Shown: positions 24,983-30,145 of the stretch, one piece after another
How positions within the stretch are numbered: position 1 is the stretch's first letter
Layout of the letters: every line of letters starts with the position of its first letter
NCBI GenBank assembly: GCA_900550035.1
Contig: URQS01000040.1
Location: forward strand, 1 to 30,145
From: an uncultured Prevotella sp.
GTDB taxonomy: Bacteria; Bacteroidota; Bacteroidia; Bacteroidales; Bacteroidaceae
Reading direction: 5' to 3'
DNA: 30,145 nucleotides
Notes under the pieces: generated by a model
Seen by the model: only the letters and a program-made list of their open reading frames with translations
Databases searched by the model: none
What the model was told of the DNA's origin: nothing
Made by a program: the position numbers and the translations under genes

Positions 24983-25075
24983 ATGCAAAAAGCTGTAGTA
25001 AACAAGATCAAGAGCATGATTTATTGCTGGCTCCTGTTGGATGAGGAATATTATCAAACGAAACATAAAGCCTAA
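24983..25075 (+). CDS. possible 30-codon leader frame
   Basis: ATG 24983 opens MQKAVVNKIKSMIYCWLLLD and ends in TAA at 25075, 7 bp before the AlbA_2 ATG and within its predicted transcript. Position and spacing would allow translational coupling. The composition (basic start, short hydrophobic patch) is not diagnostic, and it may be chance. Confidence 0.22.
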   Translation: MQKAVVNKIKSMIYCWLLLDEEYYQTKHKA

Positions 25076-25082
25076 GCATTAT

Positions 25083-26669
25083 ATGACGAACGACATACTC
25101 GAACGGATAAAGGCAGGTGAGGTGTCGGGAGTACAGTTCAAGGAACGTACTCTCGACAAGTACGACATTGGTTGCGAGCTTGTAGCTTTCAGCAATGCTC
25201 ATGGCGGCAAACTGGTTGTAGGCGTAAATGACAAGACAGGGAAGATAAACGCCCTTTCTTATTCGGAAGTCCAGGAAACAACAAATCTCTTGAGCGACAT
25301 CGCCTCAGAAAATGTCGTTCCATCTATTCTGATAAATGTAGATACTGTTGTAGTGGATGACGGCTATTTGGTAGTTGCAACCATCAAGGAAGGAGTCAAT
25401 AAACCTTACCATGACAACAAGGGTATCGTATGGGTGAAGAATGGTTCTGACAAGCGCAAGGTGTTTGACAATGCCGAATTGGCTGAGATGATGACAGATT
25501 GTGGTAGCTTTGTTCCTGATGAAGCAAGCGTCAAAGATGCTACAATCAATGATCTTGACACAAACACCATCAAGGCTTTCCTGGAGAATCGTTTTGACAA
25601 AGTGTTGGAGAAGAAAGGATTGGTTGGTGATGCTTTCAAGGAAGCATCGCTTGACACTATCTGCTCAGCCATTGCCAAGGGACACGATTGCGAAAGAATG
25701 CTTCGTAACTTACGATTTATTCGCCCTGATGGCAAATTGACAATGGCTGCTATGCTCCTGTTTGGAAAATATACTCAGCGTTGGTTGCCTGTGATGACTG
25801 CCAAATGCATCTGCTTTGCGGGAAATAGCGTTGGTGGAAGAGTGTTTCGTGACAAGGTGAACGATGCAGATATGGAGGGAAACTTGCTACATCAGTTCGA
25901 TACCATTATGGATTTTTTCACTCGGAACCTGCATAACGTGCAAATTAGAGCGGAGTTCAACTCTATGGGGAAGTTGGAGATACCTTATAGTAGCCTTGTT
26001 GAGTTTACTGTCAACGCTCTGGTCCACCGTTCGCTCAACTTGAAAGCTCCAGTTCGTATTTTCATCTTCGATAATCGTGTGGAGATTCACAGTCCAGGCG
26101 ACTTACCTAATGGACTCACTGTTGACGACATCAAACTTGGCACCTCTATGCCTCGCAATATGTTTCTCTTCAACAATGCCATTTACTTGCTGCCATACAC
26201 AGGTGTCGGTAGCGGCATTGCTCGTGCGCTTGACGAAAACATCAATGTGACGTTTACCAACAATGCGAGTGTACAGGAATTTGTGATTACAGTTTGGAGA
26301 GAAGAAAGTAACCAAGTCGATGTGGAAAGTAACCAAGTCGGCAACGAAGTAGACACAAAAAGTAACCAAGTTGAGGGGGAAAGTAACCAAGTTGAGGGGA
26401 AAAGTAACCAAGTCCAAGACTCAGACACTCGACTTAGACACTCTGACACTCCAAAAGTATCTTTGTCTAATAAGCAAAGGGATATAGTCAATTTCTGTTC
26501 TGTCCCTCGAACCACTGCAGAAATCATGGAACGCCTTGGTTTATCCAATCAAACAAAGAACCGAGAACGTTATATCACCTCCCTTGTTGCAGCAGGCTAT
26601 TTGCAGATGACCAATCCTGAGAATCCTACGGCAAGCAACCAGAAATACAAGAAAGCAACAACGAAATAG
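25083..26669 (+). CDS. AlbA_2 (Schlafen-type) / GHKL ATPase-like regulator with repeat linker
   Basis: I take ATG 25083 (MTNDILERIKAGEVSGVQFKE, 528 aa). An ATG at 25041 would add 14 basic residues not seen in the family. The AlbA_2 domain covers about residues 5-125, with VQFKE and AFSNAHGGKLVVGVND. The middle resembles the RecG-like C-terminal HATPase_c_4 module: EFTVNALVHRSL (about 308-320), VEIHSPGDLPNGL, GVGSGIARAL (about 377-386). Then comes a linker with five S-N-Q-V repeats (about 407-445) and a C-terminal winged helix (SNKQRDIVNFC...AEIMERLGLSNQTK). Such proteins are widespread, often mobile, putative transcriptional regulators or nucleic-acid-binding proteins. It is an orphan between the SusD-like and GH110 genes. 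Confidence 0.87.
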   Translation: MTNDILERIKAGEVSGVQFKERTLDKYDIGCELVAFSNAHGGKLVVGVNDKTGKINALSYSEVQETTNLLSDIASENVVPSILINVDTVVVDDGYLVVATIKEGVNKPYHDNKGIVWVKNGSDKRKVFDNAELAEMMTDCGSFVPDEASVKDATINDLDTNTIKAFLENRFDKVLEKKGLVGDAFKEASLDTICSAIAKGHDCERMLRNLRFIRPDGKLTMAAMLLFGKYTQRWLPVMTAKCICFAGNSVGGRVFRDKVNDADMEGNLLHQFDTIMDFFTRNLHNVQIRAEFNSMGKLEIPYSSLVEFTVNALVHRSLNLKAPVRIFIFDNRVEIHSPGDLPNGLTVDDIKLGTSMPRNMFLFNNAIYLLPYTGVGSGIARALDENINVTFTNNASVQEFVITVWREESNQVDVESNQVGNEVDTKSNQVEGESNQVEGKSNQVQDSDTRLRHSDTPKVSLSNKQRDIVNFCSVPRTTAEIMERLGLSNQTKNRERYITSLVAAGYLQMTNPENPTASNQKYKKATTK

Positions 26670-26721
26670 AATAAAATTTGGGCTATAAATAGAAGTTGTT
26701 GCTCTTGCACATGTGGTATGT

Positions 26722-26748
26722 AATCATAGTATGATTGTTATATTTTTG
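26722..26748 (+). promoter_or_regulatory. GH110 promoter with embedded palindrome
   Basis: The 15-bp perfect palindrome AATCATA-G-TATGATT (26722-26736) ends 4 bp before TATTTTTG (26741-26748), which matches TAnnTTTG. A protein bound there would cover the -33/-7 spacer, so the site could be an operator. The leader to ATG 26871 is about 115 nt. Confidence 0.4.
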
Positions 26749-26870
26749 TAACTAATTGTTTTTCACCTATAAAGAAACAGGATATTTGTAAGACTACCAA
26801 CTTTTTTACAAGCAATTTATTATCCCGAACTGGGGTAAAGAGTGCGCAGCATTTTTAAAATTGACTAATT

Positions 26871-28529
26871 ATGAACAAACTAATCAAAGAAAGACTGCTT
26901 GTCTTATTGCTTTTCGTTTTGTCTGTATTTACAGCAAATGCAGCCGACAAGGTAATCAAGGTGAGCCAGAACGGAAATGCAGCAAGTGCAATACGTGCTG
27001 CTTTGGAGAAGGCTGCTGCTATGAAGGGCAGCCCCGTGACATTGAAACTCGACCTTGGTGTATGGAACATTCCGCGCGAGGAGTCGACAGTACGCAAGTA
27101 TTATATATCAAACACAACTTCTGAATCGGAGAACCCCGACCCGTCAAAGCATATCGCTCTGCTTATGCGTGGACTGCGCAATGTGACCATCGATGGCAGC
27201 GGTTCGACACTGATGCTCGACGGCGAAATGTCGGCATTTGTCATTGACAGCTGTCAGAACATCACTCTGCGCAATCTTACCATCGACAACGCCCATCCTA
27301 CACAGACCGAGATGACCGTTGAGGCAGACGGCAAGGACTATATGATTTGTCGCACTCATGCCACATCACAGTATCGTATCAAGAACGGTAAGGTGGAGTG
27401 GTACGGACGCGGTTGGGCATTCACTAATGGTATTGCTCAGTGGTACGACCCCGTGCGCGACATTACATGGCGCGACTGGAGTCCTACCGATAATGTTGTT
27501 GAGGCTCGTGAGATGGAGCAGGGCAAGCTCTACATCAAATACAACAAGAAGCCAGCCGTACCCGTAGGCACAGTATTCCAGATGCGCGATGCCATCCGTC
27601 GTGAGGCTTGCGGACTTATATGGCAGTCGAAGAATGTACGTTTGGATAATGTACGTGTATATTATCTCAGCAACTTCGGTGTGGTTGGCCAGGTGTCAGA
27701 GAACATCAGCATCCACCGTTGCTGGTTTGCTCCCGAAGAAGGCAGCGGACGTACCAATGCCGGATTTGCCGACTTTGTGCAGATGTCGGGCTGTCGTGGT
27801 CTTATCGACATCACCGATACCAAGTTTGCCGGAGCACACGACGACCCTATCAACGTACACGGCACTCATCTGCAGATTGTACGCGCCACATCAGCCAATA
27901 CTCTGCTGCTGCGCTATATGCACCATCAGACATTCGGATTCCAGTCGTTCCACAGTGGCGACGACATTGAGATTGTAAATCCAGAAACTCTGCTTGCCGA
28001 AGGAACATTCAAGGTGAAGAATGCCCGCATGGTTTCGCCACGTGAGATTGAGATTACACTCACCAAGCCAGTGCCTGCCAATTTGCTGAAGAATGGAGCA
28101 CGTGTTGTAGAGAACATCACATGGACACCGCGTGTACACATCGCACGCTGTCACTTCAGCCGCATCCCGACACGTGGAATTCTCATCACCACGCGTCAGC
28201 CGTCGGTTATCGAGGACAACTATTTCTACGGTATGCAGATGAGCGCTATTCTCGTAGCCGATGATGCTCGCAGCTGGTTTGAGTCGGGTCCGGTGCACAA
28301 CCTCACCATCCGCAACAACGTCTTCAACCGCTGCTTGGGTTCAATCATCTGGATTAATCCCGAAAACCGCAAGAAGGCAGGAGCCGTGCATCGCAATATA
28401 ACCATCGAGAACAATGTCTTTACATTGAACTCAAAGAACGACAAACCAATAGTATATCACTCGGTAGACAACATCAAAATCAAGAATAACATCGTCATTA
28501 ATCCCGACGGTAGTAGTTCATTATATTAA
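26871..28529 (+). CDS. GH110-family alpha-1,3-galactosidase-like beta-helix enzyme
   Basis: A 552-aa secreted protein with a signal peptide (about residues 1-24, FTANAA) and a right-handed parallel beta-helix. The helix shows many NITIxNNVF-type coils (NVTIDGSGS, NITLRNLTIDNAHP, NISIHRCWF, NLTIRNNVFNRC, NITIENNVF, NIKIKNNIV). The signature AGAHDDPINVHGTHLQIV (Asp324/Asp325), then YMHHQTFGFQSFHSGDDIEI, matches GH110 enzymes. These hydrolyse terminal alpha-1,3-linked galactose with inversion, as in blood-group B and linear alpha-Gal antigens or some galactans. It probably acts in the periplasm or at the surface on glycans captured by the SusC/SusD pair upstream. Its own promoter and a 3' terminator element make it a separate unit. 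Confidence 0.9.
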   Translation: MNKLIKERLLVLLLFVLSVFTANAADKVIKVSQNGNAASAIRAALEKAAAMKGSPVTLKLDLGVWNIPREESTVRKYYISNTTSESENPDPSKHIALLMRGLRNVTIDGSGSTLMLDGEMSAFVIDSCQNITLRNLTIDNAHPTQTEMTVEADGKDYMICRTHATSQYRIKNGKVEWYGRGWAFTNGIAQWYDPVRDITWRDWSPTDNVVEAREMEQGKLYIKYNKKPAVPVGTVFQMRDAIRREACGLIWQSKNVRLDNVRVYYLSNFGVVGQVSENISIHRCWFAPEEGSGRTNAGFADFVQMSGCRGLIDITDTKFAGAHDDPINVHGTHLQIVRATSANTLLLRYMHHQTFGFQSFHSGDDIEIVNPETLLAEGTFKVKNARMVSPREIEITLTKPVPANLLKNGARVVENITWTPRVHIARCHFSRIPTRGILITTRQPSVIEDNYFYGMQMSAILVADDARSWFESGPVHNLTIRNNVFNRCLGSIIWINPENRKKAGAVHRNITIENNVFTLNSKNDKPIVYHSVDNIKIKNNIVINPDGSSSLY

Positions 28530-28532
28530 TCT

Positions 28533-28660
28533 CAAGTTGTGAAACTTGCATTTATAATTATAATAGATGGTGGAGGAAAACCAGTGGGTTTTCCTCCTAA
28601 TTTTTCACACAGTTTTATCCTCTAAATTGCAGAATACAACGATAATATTGACAATAACAG
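28533..28660 (+). repeat. duplicated 3' element, copy 2
   Basis: Starts 4 bp after the GH110 stop codon with CAAGTT-GTGA-AACTTG, then an A/T linker, terminator and the tail TTTTATCCTCTAAATTGCAG...GACAATAACAGTAG. It matches 24614-24751 over its length, with a few small gaps and substitutions. Confidence 0.85.
28572..28605 (+). terminator. terminator of the GH110 gene
   Basis: GGAGGAAAA pairs with TTTTCCTCC around CCAGTGGG and is followed by TAATTTTT. It corresponds to the hairpin at 24658-24698, but the stem differs. Confidence 0.8.
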
Positions 28661-28687
28661 TAGCGGAGGTCTCCGGCCTCCGTAGCA
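28659..28687 (+). repeat. dispersed palindromic repeat, copy 4 (partial)
   Basis: AGTAGCGGAGGTCTCCGGCC plus TCCGTAGCAA is identical, but for one base, to the left arm at 18603-18631. It again follows the tail of the 3' element. The next 150 bp (28688-28838) contain no feature I can support. Confidence 0.75.
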
Positions 28688-28838
28688 ATTTTCCTCCATT
28701 CAGTTAAACAACATACAAAGGAACGTAATCTTGTAGGGGAGCATCGATAACCTTACAGCGTGTAAGTCAGGATTCGCTTTGAGAAGAGTCGTTAGTGAGT
28801 TGGAAGACTGCACGCTTTATTCTATATAATCAGTATAT

Positions 28839-29143
28839 TTACCAAAGTGCAACCTTGCCAAACTTGCCCATATCGAATGTTGCATTAATGCCCATTGCCT
28901 TGAATGCTCTTGCAATGGTGCTTAGGGAAGATTACGCCCTTTTTCGATACGGCAGACTTGGGCACGTTTCACGCCCATAAGTTCGCCAAGTTGCTCCTGT
29001 GTGAGTTTTTTTGCCTGACGTGCTTTCCTTATGCTTTCGCCTATAAGGAAGGACTTCATTTCGTTCTCGTATTCATCGCGGAGAGGTTCTCCCTTCTGTC
29101 CTAATGCTCGGTTTAGCGATTCTTCAAAAGTGTATGTTTTCAT
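28839..29143 (-). pseudogene. frameshifted XRE/HigA-like antitoxin
   Basis: From ATG 29143 the minus-strand frame encodes 73 aa: an N-terminal arm and an XRE helix-turn-helix (about residues 36-69: SIRKARQAKKLTQEQLGELM, then GVKRAQVCRIEKGRN), then stops at 28922. The -1 frame continues as STIARAFKAMGINATFDMGK and FGKVALW to a TAA at 28839-28841, the usual C-terminus of this antitoxin family. A single missing base near 28928-28932 accounts for the break. An intact protein would be about 101 aa. The truncated form keeps the DNA-binding domain but loses the C-terminal part. It starts 11 bp after the toxin gene and is co-transcribed with it. A sequencing error is possible. Confidence 0.75.
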
Positions 29144-29154
29144 ATCTCTAAATT

Positions 29155-29499
29155 TTAAATGTTGTTTTCTTTAAAATACTGCATTCTTATGTCTTCTGCC
29201 CTCTTTATCTCTTTGTATGGTGTCTTTTGAGTCTTCTTTATTATGCCGTGAGTGGCAACGACCAACTTTTTGTTGCCATCATCCCAAAAAGCAAACAGGC
29301 GATAAGCGGTTTTATTGTATAACGTACGAAATTCCCATATATTTGAGTTTTCTAATTTCTTGAAAATATCCTTGTCTATATAATACCTGCTCTTGCCCAT
29401 ATTGTAGTATATCTTCTTTCGTGCATCTGGAGGAACACTTTCTATAAAAATCTGTGCTTCCTCCAAAATCTTAATTTCAAAAAGAGGTTTTTCTTCCAT
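29155..29499 (-). CDS. HigB/RelE-superfamily toxin (Gp49-like)
   Basis: A 114-aa protein of normal length for phage-derived Gp49-like/HigB toxins: FEIKILEEAQIFIESVPPDA, then IWEFRTLYNKTAYRLFAFWD (about residues 54-73) and LVVATHGIIKKTQKTP (about 79-94), ending in a basic helix. These ribosome-dependent mRNA interferases have the toxin-first gene order seen here, with the antitoxin 11 bp downstream. Conserved Arg and Lys residues in the core strands are present, so it looks intact. A TACCTTTG box and inverted repeats upstream suggest autoregulation. The identification rests on size, fold-like motifs and gene order. Confidence 0.82.
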   Translation of the reverse strand: MEEKPLFEIKILEEAQIFIESVPPDARKKIYYNMGKSRYYIDKDIFKKLENSNIWEFRTLYNKTAYRLFAFWDDGNKKLVVATHGIIKKTQKTPYKEIKRAEDIRMQYFKENNI

Positions 29500-29525
29500 T
29501 TCTTCATATCTTTGTTTTGATAGTG

Positions 29526-29574
29526 CAAAGGTAATAAAAATTTCTTATCTGTTTACATCTAAGTAAACGTTTAC
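29526..29574 (-). promoter_or_regulatory. toxin/antitoxin promoter and operator
   Basis: The minus-strand TACCTTTG (29526-29533) matches TAnnTTTG. Just upstream, GTTTAC-ATCTAA-GTAAAC (29551-29568) forms an 18-bp palindrome, and the adjoining GTAAACGTTTAC (29563-29574) a second one. Three half-sites overlap the -33 region, as expected for an antitoxin-controlled operator. Confidence 0.55.
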
Positions 29575-29624
29575 CATAATTTATCATTTTCCACGACTTG
29601 CACAATGGCGAACATATATTGAAA

Positions 29625-30090
29625 ATTATAATCGTATGATTGTCTATGATTGTCTCTATTGTCGTCAATAATAAAACTAGTGCAGTTTTCGGTTGAATGC
29701 TTGTGCAACTTTTTATACTCTTTGTGCGTCAAACATCATAGAGATATAAAAATTGGAAACAAAACAACAACGAATTATGATATTCTCAACAACTCCTACC
29801 CTTGAAGGGCATCCCATCCGTGAGTATCGCGGAGTGGTGACGGGCGAGACAATAGTCGGCGCCAATGTGTTTAAGGACTTTATGGCTGGCATACGTGATT
29901 TCTTCGGCGGTCGTAGTGGCACCTACGAGAAGGTGCTGCGTGAAGCCAAGGATTCAGCAATGCGCGAAATGGCGGAGCGTGCCGAACAAATGGGATGTAA
30001 CGCTATTGTAGGCATCGATCTCGACTACGAGACAGTAGGCGAGAGTGGCTCAATGCTTATGGTGACGTGCAGCGGTACGGCAGTTGTTAT
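29625..30090 (+). repeat. 466-bp direct repeat, copy B
   Basis: A gap-free match to 18107-18572, in the same orientation. Differences include ATTATT/ATGATT and AAAAAAAGTAAT/ATAAAACTAGT in the leader, and scattered third-position changes in the last third of the gene. Confidence 0.95.
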
Positions 30091-30094
30091 TTAA
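29777..30094 (+). CDS. UPF0145 (YbjQ-like) protein, copy B
   Basis: A 105-aa paralogue of the gene at 18259, with ATG 29777 as the preferred start (a TTG at 29753 lies in frame). The only amino-acid difference is Gln for Arg in AEQMGCNAIVG. Other changes are synonymous (for example GTC/GTA-type third positions near 30000-30090), so purifying selection or recent gene conversion has kept the protein constant. Sequence similarity to copy A ends about at the stop codon, after which the flanks are unrelated. No gene follows in the 51 bp to the window end. Confidence 0.9.
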   Translation: MIFSTTPTLEGHPIREYRGVVTGETIVGANVFKDFMAGIRDFFGGRSGTYEKVLREAKDSAMREMAERAEQMGCNAIVGIDLDYETVGESGSMLMVTCSGTAVVI

Positions 30095-30145
30095 CGTGAG
30101 TTCGACGAATTAGAATAACGTTAATTGTCTATCTACTGCCCTTTG

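Noticed and set aside
28688..28838. Possible remnant gene after the GH110 repeat element
   Set aside because: Only very short frames are present (about 14 codons on the minus strand), and no similarity could be recognised.

Overview
The window looks like a chromosome segment from a gut or oral Bacteroidales bacterium, most likely Prevotella/Segatella. The grounds are a SusC/SusD pair, lipoprotein and Bacteroidota-style signal peptides, the Ser-type sulfatase, TrpB2, moderate GC, and many boxes matching the Bacteroidota -7 promoter consensus TAnnTTTG. No rRNA, tRNA, phage module or CRISPR array was seen. Species is inferred, not proven.

Left part (1-16 kb) is mostly housekeeping. It holds a secreted sulfatase; yraN followed by a frameshifted helix-turn-helix remnant; a glycine-zipper lipoprotein; gdhA with an RlpA-like gene 4 bp behind it; a two-domain secreted esterase (SGNH plus sialate O-acetylesterase type); a 28-codon candidate membrane-protein gene; a stand-alone TrpB2; an OmpR-type response regulator and its kinase; birA and tadA (divergent); a TraB/GumN-family protein; and a hexosamine-kinase-like phosphotransferase. 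Intergenic DNA here contains a 247-bp MITE-like quasi-palindrome (13565-13811), a 23-bp tandem repeat upstream of the esterase, and strong convergent terminators.

Right part (16-30 kb) is accessory. An AAA-ATPase/PD-(D/E)XK protein is followed by two near-identical copies of a UPF0145 (YbjQ-like) gene with its upstream region, at 18.1 and 29.6 kb, in direct orientation. Between them lie a SusC/SusD outer-membrane glycan uptake pair, a truncated group II intron 3' end (domains V/VI) just behind the susD terminator, an AlbA_2/GHKL protein with a repetitive linker, a secreted GH110-type alpha-1,3-galactosidase, and a HigBA-like toxin/antitoxin pair whose antitoxin is frameshifted.

The SusC/SusD/GH110 set reads as a small polysaccharide-utilisation locus for terminal alpha-1,3-galactose (host glycan or algal galactan). 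The sulfatase, the esterase and the hexosamine-kinase-like enzyme elsewhere in the window fit the same host-glycan lifestyle, but nothing in the sequence ties them to this locus. No SusR, hybrid two-component or ECF/anti-sigma regulator for the locus is in the window.

The most interesting unexplained structures are non-coding. They are a duplicated 3' element (24614-24751 and 28533-28660) whose terminator stems differ by paired changes; a family of dispersed GC-rich palindromes; and the direct UPF0145 repeats bracketing about 11.5 kb. I did not find a clearly new multi-gene system.
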